From: UBA1447 sp002329225
GTDB taxonomy: Bacteria > Bacillota > Clostridia > Oscillospirales > Acutalibacteraceae
Length of the DNA stretch: 64,000 nucleotides
NCBI GenBank assembly: GCA_050946835.1
Contig: JBMNVN010000009.1
Span: forward strand, 1 to 64,000
Reading direction: 5' to 3'
This document shows, in pieces, positions 16,723 through 25,254 of the stretch (positions are counted from its first letter, which is position 1; every line of letters starts with the position of its first letter). A program made the translations under genes and the position numbers. A model generated the notes under the pieces. It was not told the origin of the DNA. It ran no database searches and saw only the letters and a list, made by a program, of their open reading frames with translations.

Positions 16723-18267
16723 ATGGAGAAGTTAAACACTTACACCCCAAAGGAGCGGAACGCCTATCTGATAGGCCTGGCGGGGCAAAACATCATTTAC
16801 AACATTATCGGTGCCGGCCTGGCCTATTATCTGCAGTTTACCATTCTTATCCCGGCTGCGACCGTGAGCATTATAATGGCAATTGCAAGAGTCTGGGACG
16901 CCTTCAATGACCCGATGATGGGTACAATTGTTGACAAAACCAGAACAAAAATCGGCAAATGCCGTCCCTATCTGATAGCCGTACCTATCCCCATTTTGAT
17001 TATTACCGTACTTTGCTATACAAACTTCGGCTTTTTCGATCCGAGTTTGGGGGGGAATTTTGTAGGGAAAAATGCCGCAATAGTTATTTGGGCGGCTGTC
17101 ACTTACGTGCTTTGGGGCATGACCTATACGGTAGGAGATATCCCCCTGTGGGGCATCACCGCCTTGATGAGCGAGAGTGCCGAGGACAGGCAAAAACTCC
17201 TTTCTTTGGCAAGGATGATAGCCGGTATCGGCGGCGGTATAACTCTGGTGAGCTTTCAGCCTGTTGCCCTGGAGTTGGGAAAACATTTTGCCAGATTCTA
17301 TGAAGATACGGAAAAAGTGACCGCCGCTGCGGCGGGTGAGCGGATGGGCTTTATTGTTGCCGCCCTGATTTTCGGAGTAATAGGCTCCGCAATGTTCCAG
17401 CTTACGGGACTGTTTACAAAGGAGAGAATCCCCGCCTCTGAAAAAAGTTATTCTCTTAAAGAAAACTTTAGCCTCATGTGGACAAACAAGCCTTTCAGGC
17501 AGATTCTTCTTTCCGGCGTAATGGGCAGCCCGAAACAGCTTTTGATGTTGGCGGCCATGCCCCTGGTCACTTATTATTACGCCAGCAAAAACCCCACGAC
17601 AGCCCTGCTTTACATGGTGTTCCTGGGCGGGGGTATGCTGATAGGGCAGTTTGCCGCTATGGGTCTTGCGCCGAAACTGGTGTCCAGGTTTGAAAAGAAG
17701 GATCTATACAATTACAGCAATCTTTTCGGAGTAATCCCCTTTGTACTGATTTTTGTTCTGTACCTGATTGCGCCGAGAGATTTGGTAAAGCCCGTATACT
17801 TGGTTATTTGCTTTGTTCTGTTCACTTTCGGCGGAGCGACTGCGGGAATTAATACCGTTTTGCAGAGCTATATGATTGCCGATGCGGTGGACTATGAGGA
17901 ATACCACAACGGAATAAGACCTGACGGCGTTTTCTTTTCCGGCCAGACCTTTATTGTAAAGCTTACCACCGCTATTGCTACCGTTATCAGCGGCATGGCC
18001 TATACTGCGGTAGGTTTTTCGGATGCGGCAATTGACGAACTGAATAAATTTATCGCAGCCGGCGGAGTTCCCCGTTTGGAGGACAAGTATTCTCAGTTTA
18101 TGATGATTTTGTTCTTCCTGGTTTCCATACCGCCCGCAATCGGCGGAATACTTTCGGTTATCCCCACCTGGAATTATGCTCTGAGCGACAAGGAACATAA
18201 GCGCATGTTGAATGAACTCAATGAGAAAAGGCATTTGGCCGCAGGTAAGGAAGATAACGTTGAATAA
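16723..18267 (+). CDS. GPH-family sugar:cation symporter
   Basis: A 514-residue, 12-helix major facilitator protein of the glycoside-pentoside-hexuronide group (MelB type). It begins with LIGLAGQNIIYNIIGAGLAYYLQF. The conserved NDPMMGTIVDKTRTKIGKCRPY loop between helices 2 and 3 carries the Asp of the cation site. WGMTYTVGDIPLWG and the C-terminal DAVDYEEYHNGIRPDG motif are also typical. It should import a sugar or glycoside with Na+ or H+. Its end overlaps dut, and the next gene with a glycan theme is the DUF4838 protein. The substrate is unknown. Confidence 0.9.
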   Translation: MEKLNTYTPKERNAYLIGLAGQNIIYNIIGAGLAYYLQFTILIPAATVSIIMAIARVWDAFNDPMMGTIVDKTRTKIGKCRPYLIAVPIPILIITVLCYTNFGFFDPSLGGNFVGKNAAIVIWAAVTYVLWGMTYTVGDIPLWGITALMSESAEDRQKLLSLARMIAGIGGGITLVSFQPVALELGKHFARFYEDTEKVTAAAAGERMGFIVAALIFGVIGSAMFQLTGLFTKERIPASEKSYSLKENFSLMWTNKPFRQILLSGVMGSPKQLLMLAAMPLVTYYYASKNPTTALLYMVFLGGGMLIGQFAAMGLAPKLVSRFEKKDLYNYSNLFGVIPFVLIFVLYLIAPRDLVKPVYLVICFVLFTFGGATAGINTVLQSYMIADAVDYEEYHNGIRPDGVFFSGQTFIVKLTTAIATVISGMAYTAVGFSDAAIDELNKFIAAGGVPRLEDKYSQFMMILFFLVSIPPAIGGILSVIPTWNYALSDKEHKRMLNELNEKRHLAAGKEDNVE

Positions 18268-18700
18268 ACTGCTTGTAATGAAAGTAAGACCGGAGGCAAA
18301 GCTCCCGGAACGTGCCACGCCGGGCAGCGCCGGGCTGGACCTCTGCGCCTGCATTGAAGAGCCGCTGACCCTTGAACCGGGCGGACATGCCCTTGTTCCC
18401 ACCGGTATTGCCATAGCCCTCCCCGGGGCGGACTGCACCGCCTTTGTTTTTGCCAGGAGCGGGCTGGCGGTTAAACACGGTTTGGGTCTTGCAAACGGCG
18501 TGGGCGTTATTGACAGCGACTACAGAGGAGAAGTTTGCGTAGGGCTTGTAAACCAGTACGAAAAGCCGCACCGAATTCTTCCCGGTGAGCGCATTGCCCA
18601 ACTTGTGGTAATGCCCGTGGCGGCAATGGAAGTGACGGAGGTCGAAACCCTGGAGGACACCTCCCGAGGTTCCGGCGGATTCGGCTCTACCGGTCGCTGA
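18260..18700 (+). CDS. dut: dUTP diphosphatase
   Basis: A trimeric dUTPase of 146 residues that hydrolyses dUTP to dUMP and pyrophosphate. All five family motifs are present: PGSAGLDL, ARSGLA, GVIDSDYRGEV, GERIAQLVV and RGSGGFGSTG. I chose TTG 18260 because it has AAGGAAG at normal distance and restores the usual KLLxxKxRPEAKLP opening. ATG 18278 would cut the first strand. The gene overlaps the end of the GPH transporter by 8 bp. Confidence 0.94.
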   Translation: MNKLLVMKVRPEAKLPERATPGSAGLDLCACIEEPLTLEPGGHALVPTGIAIALPGADCTAFVFARSGLAVKHGLGLANGVGVIDSDYRGEVCVGLVNQYEKPHRILPGERIAQLVVMPVAAMEVTEVETLEDTSRGSGGFGSTGR

Positions 18701-18815
18701 AAGGTTTTTCGCTTAAAGTCATAGCTTATTGGTTTTCATCCTTTACCGGCCAACGGTTTTATGTGGTAATGCACCTGGAGGTAACCCATGTTTTTGCCGC
18801 ATTCAGTCGGAACAC
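18701..18815 (+). other. Non-coding interval with possible structured RNA
   Basis: The 115 bp between dut and a very strong terminator contain no plausible gene. A short complementarity (AATGC at about 18767 with GCATT near 18798) hints at a folded RNA that ends at the terminator, in the manner of a small regulatory RNA or a long 3' UTR. I see no riboswitch class that fits and no clear promoter. Confidence 0.3.
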
Positions 18816-18860
18816 AAAGCCCTCTTTTCGTGATTTCGGTCACGAGAAGAGGGCTTTAAT
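18816..18860 (+). terminator. Strong terminator between dut and the DUF4838 gene
   Basis: An 18-bp stem (AAAGCCCTCTTTTCGTGA pairing with TCACGAGAAGAGGGCTTT, one G-U pair) with a TTTCGG loop. The downstream tail is only moderately T-rich. Confidence 0.85.
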
Positions 18861-18928
18861 TGTTGCGTTGCACCGATAGCGAATGCGGCGGGGTTAAAAT
18901 AATAAAAAGTTTATGGGGGGCGAATTAA

Positions 18929-20695
18929 ATGAAAGGAACTTTAATTTTCAGTGAAGGCGAAGTTCTGGCGGAAATTCTGCTTGCCGGTGATGCCGGGGAG
19001 CAGGAAGTTTATGCGGCGGACGAACTCCGGAGATATCTGGAACTGATGAGCGGCAAACCTTTTTGCGTGGTTCGTGAAAAAGGGGAAAAGCCGGCAATAG
19101 CCGTAGGGAAGGCGGCGCTTGATTTTATCCCGCTCGACGAGGGGTTGGGCAATGACGGCTTTATAATAAAAACCGCCGGCGAAAACCTCGGCATTTACGG
19201 CGGAAAACGGGGCGTCATATACGGTGTTTATGAACTGCTGGAGCGTTTAGGCTGTCGGTTCTTTGCCGCCGACTGTGAAAAAATACCCGTGCTCACCCGC
19301 ATTGAGGTGCCGCAGATTTATGACAGACAGGTGCCCGTTTTGGAATACCGGGCTCACAACCTGAATGTTTACACAAAGCATACCCGTTTTGCGGTAAAAA
19401 GCCGCCTCAACGCGGCGGCGGATATAAAGGAAAAACACGGCGGAAACATAGCCTATGTCTGGTTTGTGCACAGTTTTCAAACCATTATGCCGCCGGAAAT
19501 TTATGCGAAAGAGCACCCGGAATACTATGCGCTTGTGGACGGAGAGCGTCCCACAAAAACCCAACGCTTTCAGCTTTGCCTGACGCACCCGGAGGTGCTG
19601 AAAATTGCCATTGAAAGGGTGAGGGAGGCGCTTAAGGCAAATCCCGGCAAAACCATCATTTCCATTTCCCAAAATGATTGGGGCGGCAACTGCCAATGTC
19701 TGAACTGCACCGCTCTGGACGAAAAGGAAGGCTCTCCCGCAGGGACGCTCATACACTTTGTAAACGCTATTGCCGAAGCCCTTGAAGAAGAGTTCCCGGA
19801 AGTGATTTTTGACACCCTTGCCTATATGTACACAAGGCAGGTTCCAAAATTCGCCCGGGCAAGGCACAATGTCTGTGTGCGCCTGTGTTCCATTGAGGCC
19901 TGTTTCTCTCACTCTTTTGAGGAGTGCGATGATTATACCAGAGCGATGACCATGCTTGACGGCACAAAAAAGATGTTCATTGACGACCTGAGGGACTGGG
20001 GCAAGGTCTGCGGACGCATGTATATCTGGGACTACACCACATGTTTTGCCCATTACCCCACCCCCCACCCCAACTGGCGCTCTTTGCAGCCCAACATGAA
20101 GGCATTTGTTGCAAATAATGTAAAGGGCGTTTTTGAACAGGCCTGCGGAGCCTCTGCCGGGAGCGTGGATTTAAACGAGCTCAGAGCCTATGTTATAAGC
20201 AAACTTCTCTGGAACGCCGAAACGGATGTGGAAAAACATATAAAAGAGTTCACCGATTATTATTACGGCGCCGCCGGAGTTTATATCAGGGAGTATATTA
20301 ATCTGCTTTGCGACACGGCGGAAAAATATCACTGCCATGTGGGATTTAACGATAACCCGGTTCATGCGTTTTTAAGCGAAGAAAACCTTGACAAATATAA
20401 CGCCGTTTTTGACAAAGCGGCTAAGGCTGTCGAGGGGGACGCCCTGAGCCTTTATAGAGTGGAAAAGGCAAGGCTTGCCATAAGGTATGTCAGGATGAAA
20501 CGCAGGGCTCAGCTGGACAAAGTCTGCGATGCGGAAGAAATAAACGCCTTCTTTAATGACTGGATAGGCTACGGTATGACAAGGATAGACGAATGGGTAC
20601 GTTGGGAAACCACTCATAAGGCTCTTTTAAGAGGCCTCTGGCGCGGAACTGAGTTTTACGATCATTGGGCCGGAGAGGGCGGAGACGAATACTGA
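18929..20695 (+). CDS. DUF4838 domain protein, putative glycan hydrolase
   Basis: A 588-residue protein without a signal peptide. The N-terminal 110 residues (AADELRRYLELMSG, IAVGKAA, DGFIIKT, LGIYGGKRGVIYGVYELLERLGCRFFAADCE) are the alpha-glucuronidase-N-like domain often found beside DUF4838. The following region (YRAHNLN, WFVHSF, SISQNDWGGNC, DTLAYMYTR, MYIWDYTTCFAHY) is DUF4838, a presumed TIM-barrel glycosidase-type domain. The catalytic pair is not established for the family. A cytosolic location suggests action on imported oligosaccharides. Start ATG 18929 has GGGGGGC ten bases upstream. Confidence 0.85.
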   Translation: MKGTLIFSEGEVLAEILLAGDAGEQEVYAADELRRYLELMSGKPFCVVREKGEKPAIAVGKAALDFIPLDEGLGNDGFIIKTAGENLGIYGGKRGVIYGVYELLERLGCRFFAADCEKIPVLTRIEVPQIYDRQVPVLEYRAHNLNVYTKHTRFAVKSRLNAAADIKEKHGGNIAYVWFVHSFQTIMPPEIYAKEHPEYYALVDGERPTKTQRFQLCLTHPEVLKIAIERVREALKANPGKTIISISQNDWGGNCQCLNCTALDEKEGSPAGTLIHFVNAIAEALEEEFPEVIFDTLAYMYTRQVPKFARARHNVCVRLCSIEACFSHSFEECDDYTRAMTMLDGTKKMFIDDLRDWGKVCGRMYIWDYTTCFAHYPTPHPNWRSLQPNMKAFVANNVKGVFEQACGASAGSVDLNELRAYVISKLLWNAETDVEKHIKEFTDYYYGAAGVYIREYINLLCDTAEKYHCHVGFNDNPVHAFLSEENLDKYNAVFDKAAKAVEGDALSLYRVEKARLAIRYVRMKRRAQLDKVCDAEEINAFFNDWIGYGMTRIDEWVRWETTHKALLRGLWRGTEFYDHWAGEGGDEY

Positions 20696-20740
20696 GTTTG
20701 CGGGCAAAATAAATTTTATTAAATCTTAAATTGCCCCGAT

Positions 20741-20772
20741 AAAAAAACAGGCCGTGCAAAAAAATGCACAGC
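20741..20772 (-). terminator. Terminator of the small zinc-ribbon gene
   Basis: On the minus strand, GCTGTGCA pairs with TGCACGGC (one G-U), followed by CTGTTTTTTT. Confidence 0.65.
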
Positions 20773-20793
20773 TCATTTATTCTGTTACATAAC

Positions 20794-21042
20794 TCAACGC
20801 TGTGAAGTATAAAACTCTGCAAATACTTTTCCGCAATTAGCGCAATAATACGCCGGTGAATATCGGCCGCAGTTTCTGTTTTGAATATAAAACTTTTTTC
20901 TCTTGCTTCGTCCCAACATTCCGGTTTCACTTTTTTCGACGGAACACCATTTAATTGCAACATCCAGAACTCTTCCGATGGTGATTTTGGTAACTGTTAG
21001 GAATCCTTTTTCCATTTCGTTGTTACATTGACTGCACTTCAT
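20794..21042 (-). CDS. Small zinc-ribbon protein (DUF6487-like)
   Basis: An 82-residue cytosolic protein with two CxxC pairs: CSQCNNEMEKGF at residues 3-14 and YYCANCGKVFAEF near the C-terminus. A central basic segment (GRSKRKKFYIQ) separates them. The layout matches the small PF20097-type zinc-ribbon family that typically begins MxCPxCxxEMEKG. The function of the family is unknown. It lies alone on the minus strand between two plus-strand genes. The start ATG 21042 is preceded by AGGGAGA. Confidence 0.8.
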   Translation of the reverse strand: MKCSQCNNEMEKGFLTVTKITIGRVLDVAIKWCSVEKSETGMLGRSKRKKFYIQNRNCGRYSPAYYCANCGKVFAEFYTSQR

Positions 21043-21208
21043 TTTATTCTCCCTGTCTTTCTCAGTTTATAACTAAACACAAGCGCGGGAACATATTTGA
21101 CAATCGAATTATAACACAAGTTCAAACATCTTGGAATTGCGAAAGAAGAAAAGACGGTGTATATCCAAAATTACACAACAAATTGGCAAAGTCTGGATTA
21201 TTTTGAAT

Positions 21209-21237
21209 TTGACTGTATATGTTGTCGGGTGTATAGT
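21209..21237 (+). promoter_or_regulatory. Sigma-A-like promoter for alpha/beta hydrolase
   Basis: TTGACT (21209-21214), a 17-bp spacer and TATAGT (21232-21237), 35 bp before the ATG at 21273. Confidence 0.6.
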
Positions 21238-21272
21238 TATAACAGTATTATCATCGACAGAAGGGATTAAAA

Positions 21273-22163
21273 ATGAGTAATAAATTTATCCGTGAAGATG
21301 TAGATTTTTATTCAGACGGGACAAGATGCAGTGCGTGGCTGTATTTGCCTGCCGTGGATAAAAAATGCCCCGTCATTGTCATGGCGCACGGTTTGGGTAG
21401 TGTGCGTGAAATGCGCCTTGATGCCTATGCCGAAAGATTTGCGGCGGTGGGATATGCCTGCTTTCTTTTTGATTACCGTCACTTCGGAGCCAGTGACGGC
21501 AACAGAAGACAGTGGATTAATGTAAAAAAGCAGCTTGAAGACTGGAATTGTGCCGTTGATTTTGTTAAAAAAAGCGACAAGGTTGACGGCGGCAGGATAT
21601 TGTTGTTCGGTTCCTCATTTAGCGGAGGCCATGTAATAACATTATCATCAAAACGAAAAGATATTACCGCAACCGTGGCACAGTGCCCTTATACAAATAC
21701 ATTTGCAACAGCAGGTTCACTTAAACCGAAAACAACCGTGAAAACAATACCGTTCCTGATAGCTGACCTGTTGTCCTGCCTGACGGGATATCACCCCGTC
21801 ATGATTAAATTGGGGGCCGCTCCCGGAGAAGTTGCGATGATGGCGGTTCCCGATTATAAAGACGCATTAAAACTTGTGCCTGAAAATACGACTTTTATAA
21901 ACAAAGTGCCTGCAAGAACATTTTTGGAGTTTGTCAAATATTCACCGTGCAGAAATACTGAAGATGTTGCAATCCCGATTTATTATGCCGTTTGTGCGAA
22001 AGACGTGTTGGCGCCCGCAAAAGCGACAATTAAATGCGCCAAGCGTTCCGGGAAGGCGACAATTAAAGAATATAACTGCGGGCATTTCGGTATTTATGTG
22101 GAGGAGTTTTTTGAAGAGGCGATTGCGGATTATATTGCTTTTTTTGATACCGTTACCGCATAA
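21273..22163 (+). CDS. Alpha/beta hydrolase (dienelactone-hydrolase-like)
   Basis: A 296-residue cytosolic serine hydrolase. MAHGLGSVREM forms the oxyanion region. FDYRHFGASDG follows at the usual distance. The nucleophile elbow is FGSSFSGG (GxSxG). The late CGHFGIY provides the catalytic His, and AKDVLAPAKA probably the Asp. The sequence resembles acyl-peptide or dienelactone hydrolase relatives, sometimes annotated as acetylxylan-esterase-like. The substrate is not predictable from the neighbours. It has its own promoter and is convergent with fucI. Confidence 0.88.
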   Translation: MSNKFIREDVDFYSDGTRCSAWLYLPAVDKKCPVIVMAHGLGSVREMRLDAYAERFAAVGYACFLFDYRHFGASDGNRRQWINVKKQLEDWNCAVDFVKKSDKVDGGRILLFGSSFSGGHVITLSSKRKDITATVAQCPYTNTFATAGSLKPKTTVKTIPFLIADLLSCLTGYHPVMIKLGAAPGEVAMMAVPDYKDALKLVPENTTFINKVPARTFLEFVKYSPCRNTEDVAIPIYYAVCAKDVLAPAKATIKCAKRSGKATIKEYNCGHFGIYVEEFFEEAIADYIAFFDTVTA

Positions 22164-22216
22164 ATAAAAGGAAATTTTTTATTGACTCCTGACCGTAGGA
22201 TGTTACGGATGTAAAC

Positions 22217-22245
22217 AAAGGGGCTGCAGCGATTGCTGCAGCCCC
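22217..22245 (-). terminator. Terminator of fucI
   Basis: An 11-bp perfect stem GGGGCTGCAGC / GCTGCAGCCCC with a 4-base loop lies between convergent genes. The minus strand continues TTTGTTT, so it best serves fucI. Confidence 0.8.
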
Positions 22246-22268
22246 AAAAAATTGTGGGATATACTTTA

Positions 22269-24071
22269 TTATTTGTACATCGGGCCGTAGGTTGCACAGG
22301 CTCTGTAGTCGGCGCCTTCCAAATCGGAGGTGCCGAAAGCGGACCAGGCATGGGGACGATAAACTTTTTCGTCCGGTACGTTGTGCATGGAAACGGGGAT
22401 ACGCAGCATACTTGCCAGAGCCAACAGGTCTCTTCCGATATGACCGTAGGTCAGGGAGCCGTGGTTGGCGCCCCAATTGGCCATGACGGAGTAAACATCT
22501 TTGAAGGCGACCTTGTCGTTGGTGTTGGGCACAAACCAGGTGGTGGGCCAGGTGGGGTCGGTGCGTTTGTAAAGTTTGTTGTGAACTTCGTCCGGCAGAG
22601 TAATGGTGTAGCCTTCCGCTACCTGCATAACCGGGCCGATGCCGTCAACAATGTTAAAGCGAATCATGGTGATGGGCATCTGCGCCATGGTTTTAAATTG
22701 GGAAGAATAGCCGCCGCCGCGGAAATAACCGGTGTTGCCGGGGCACCATTCGGTAACGCTGAGCATTGCCTTGATGTCCTCATCGGTTACATCCCACCAT
22801 TTTTTCATAAGGGCGTTGCCGTCTTCGTCCTTGCACATACCCGTGGCATCCAGAGCGGCGGCGCCGGAGTTGATAAGATGAATAAAACCGCCTGCGGCTA
22901 TGCCTTCGAGTTTGACGCCCGTAACCCGTTCAACGGCCTCGGGGCTCCAGTAAGTTCTCACATCGGCAAAAAGGCTGGCGGTACCGGTGAGCAGTTTGCC
23001 CACGAGCATTGCCAGGCCGTTGAGACCGTCGTTTTCGGTTGCAAAGGTGAGAGGTTCTTTTTTGCCGTTCCAGTCGAAGGAAGAATTGAGAATTGCCTCG
23101 GTAAAGTCGCCGTTGGGCATAAAGTCGGTCCACATTCTCTGCCCCTGGAAGCCGCCCAAAATGGCGTTGCGGCCCAAGGCTTCCTCATGCCAACCGTCTT
23201 TCGGCCCGGTGTATTTTGCCTCATCCCCTACGGGTCTGACTTCTTTGAGCTTTTCGTTGCCCAAAAGAATATCCCGGCAGATAAGGGTCATTTTTACCAC
23301 AAATTCCCACTCCCAGTCCTTGCGTTCACGTGAGGAGGGAACCGCATTTACATCAAAGCCCTCTTTGCAGTTGGCCTTTGTCCAGGCAAGAGCCTTTTCG
23401 TATTCCTCATGGTCATAAATGCCCAGATTTACCCGGCGGATAACTTCGGACATATCCACCCACTCCGAACGCAAACCGAAGTATTTTTGCATCATGTTTG
23501 CATCGCAGTTGGAACCGGCAATACCCATGGAAACGGAGCCGATACCCACATAAGCCTTGCCTTTAATCTGGCCGACAGCGGCGGCGCAGCGGGCAAAGCA
23601 GAGGATTTTTTCCTGTACATCTTCCGGAATGGAATAGTCGTCCAAATCCTGAACATCCCGCCCGTAGATTGAAAAGGCGGGCAGGCCCCTTTGGGCGTGG
23701 GCGGCCATAACCGCCGCAAGATAAACGGCACCGGGGCGTTCCGTCCCGTTAAAGCCCCAGACCGCCTTGATTGTGTTGGGATCCAGATCCATTGTTTCAC
23801 TGCCGTAGCACCAGCAGGGGGTTACGGAAAGGGTGGCGCAGACGTTTTGTGTGGAGAAGTATTCGGCGCATTTGCCCGCTTCGCCTCCCCCGCCGATTGT
23901 GCATGGCGAAATTACGCAGGAAAACGGCGTACCGTCGGAGTAGAACACATTGGATTCAATGAGCTCCTTTGCCGCCAGAGCCATAGCCATGGTCTTCTCT
24001 TCCAGACTTTCACGCACGCCGCCCCAACGGCCGTCAATTATCGGCCTGATTCCGATCTTTACTCTGTTCAT
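22269..24071 (-). CDS. fucI: L-fucose isomerase
   Basis: A 600-residue enzyme converting L-fucose to L-fuculose (often also D-arabinose). Recognised by IGIRPIIDGRWGGVRESLE, the CTIGGGGEAGKCAEYF segment, SVTPCWCYGSETMD, GFNGTERPGAVYLAA, and the C-terminal NWGANHGSLTYGHIGRDL and MHNVPDEKVYRPHAWSAFG. Length matches the Mn-dependent hexamer family. ATG 24071 follows a GGAAGGAAA site and removes 17 unlikely leading residues. fucU and a matching kinase lie about 20 kb away rather than beside it. A promoter sits in the gap after the metallophosphoesterase gene. Confidence 0.95.
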   Translation of the reverse strand: MNRVKIGIRPIIDGRWGGVRESLEEKTMAMALAAKELIESNVFYSDGTPFSCVISPCTIGGGGEAGKCAEYFSTQNVCATLSVTPCWCYGSETMDLDPNTIKAVWGFNGTERPGAVYLAAVMAAHAQRGLPAFSIYGRDVQDLDDYSIPEDVQEKILCFARCAAAVGQIKGKAYVGIGSVSMGIAGSNCDANMMQKYFGLRSEWVDMSEVIRRVNLGIYDHEEYEKALAWTKANCKEGFDVNAVPSSRERKDWEWEFVVKMTLICRDILLGNEKLKEVRPVGDEAKYTGPKDGWHEEALGRNAILGGFQGQRMWTDFMPNGDFTEAILNSSFDWNGKKEPLTFATENDGLNGLAMLVGKLLTGTASLFADVRTYWSPEAVERVTGVKLEGIAAGGFIHLINSGAAALDATGMCKDEDGNALMKKWWDVTDEDIKAMLSVTEWCPGNTGYFRGGGYSSQFKTMAQMPITMIRFNIVDGIGPVMQVAEGYTITLPDEVHNKLYKRTDPTWPTTWFVPNTNDKVAFKDVYSVMANWGANHGSLTYGHIGRDLLALASMLRIPVSMHNVPDEKVYRPHAWSAFGTSDLEGADYRACATYGPMYK

Positions 24072-24133
24072 AATTTTCCTTCCTTTCAAAAGATTATTTA
24101 TTATGATTTTATTATTGCACACAATATATTATC

Positions 24134-24162
24134 AGTATAAAACCTGTTTCGCAAGGTTGCAA
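24134..24162 (-). promoter_or_regulatory. Sigma-A-like promoter of fucI
   Basis: On the minus strand: TTGCAA (24162-24157), a 17-bp spacer and TATACT (24139-24134), about 63 bp before the fucI ATG. Confidence 0.6.
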
Positions 24163-24185
24163 GGGCCGGGGCTCATAAGTCGGTT

Positions 24186-25208
24186 TTATTTCCGCATTTC
24201 CTCACCGGGGTAGTCCGCCACGCAATCGGCGGAGCGGACCATATAAGTTGTGACATTCCACGGGTCGTCTTCGCTGATATCCACAATCCTGCCGCCCCGC
24301 ATATCGTCATCACAGTAAACATCGTAGGACATTCCGGCATCGTACACCATTTTAATACCGCAGTAGGTCCCCTCATAATCGTTGATATGGTCATGGCCGC
24401 AAAGGACGGTCTTTACGTCGCCCCGCTGTAAGATGGCGGAAAACAGGCCTGAATTAATCGGCGAAGAGCCGACCTGTTCACGGCGGAACCCGCAGTAGCC
24501 CGTCTGCGCCACATTTTTATAGGGGATAATAAACTCGGGGATGGGGATATGGAAAAACATCATACCGGGAATCTTTTTGCCGTTATACCGTTCAAGCTCC
24601 ACCGATGAGTTCCAATACCACATGACCTGGTTAAAGCGGATGGTGTCGTAGGTCTGTGAAAGGTGAAGAGGGTCGGGCATCATAACCTGCCTGTAATCAT
24701 CCTCCAACCCGACATCGGTTAAAAATTGGTGCATATTGCGGTTGGAATCAAGGCCCCAAAGGCAGAAGACTATATCGTTGCCGTTTTCGGCTTTTACCGG
24801 CAAAACATAGTTGCCCGTACCGTAGATATCCTCCGGGCCCCGCTTTGCCACGCAGTATTCAAAACTTTCATAAACCGTCTGCTGGTCTTTGACGGCATAC
24901 CCTTTTTCGGCATCGTGGTTGCCGAAAACATGTGCCCAGGGGATGCGCCTGCTTTCCGCTTCGCCCATCACCTCGCTCAGATACGCTTTGAGGGTTTCAG
25001 GCGATTGGGCGCCGTCGTCCCAAACGATATCGCCGACAAGCAGAATCAGGTCGGGATTATGCTTATCCAGCAAAGCGGCAATATCCCGTATAATACGGCG
25101 GTCAAAGTTACACTTGCCGTGCAGGTCGGAAAAGGCCAGCACTCTGAACTTTCCGTTTTTAAAACGGAGTTCTTTTTTTAACGACAGGTTGTACTCCAAC
25201 TGAGTCAT
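24186..25208 (-). CDS. Calcineurin-like metallophosphoesterase (cytosolic)
   Basis: A 340-residue phosphoesterase without a signal peptide. The dinuclear-metal motifs are all visible: AFSDLHG (D-x-H), LVGDIVWDDG (GD-x-x-D), FGNHDAE (GNHD), FFHIPIPE, and CGHDHIND (GHxH). The order and length resemble purple-acid-phosphatase-like or DNA-repair-like members. The natural substrate is unknown. It is the last gene of a three-gene minus-strand run with the secreted phosphoesterase and the 732-aa protein, so a role in processing phosphorylated glycans or lipids is possible but speculative. Confidence 0.88.
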   Translation of the reverse strand: MTQLEYNLSLKKELRFKNGKFRVLAFSDLHGKCNFDRRIIRDIAALLDKHNPDLILLVGDIVWDDGAQSPETLKAYLSEVMGEAESRRIPWAHVFGNHDAEKGYAVKDQQTVYESFEYCVAKRGPEDIYGTGNYVLPVKAENGNDIVFCLWGLDSNRNMHQFLTDVGLEDDYRQVMMPDPLHLSQTYDTIRFNQVMWYWNSSVELERYNGKKIPGMMFFHIPIPEFIIPYKNVAQTGYCGFRREQVGSSPINSGLFSAILQRGDVKTVLCGHDHINDYEGTYCGIKMVYDAGMSYDVYCDDDMRGGRIVDISEDDPWNVTTYMVRSADCVADYPGEEMRK

Positions 25209-25254
25209 GACGGCTTGTTCCTTTGTTGTTTTTATAAGTGAGCGTCAGGCAGTT

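Noticed and set aside
18701..18815. Known riboswitch (purine, c-di-GMP, ZTP or SAM type)
   Set aside because: The conserved core sequences of these classes are not found and the position behind dut does not fit.
22233..23333. A 366-codon open frame on the plus strand opposite fucI
   Set aside because: It lies entirely over the fucI gene region and has the Gly/Val/Phe-rich look of an antisense shadow; fucI is supported by clear family motifs.
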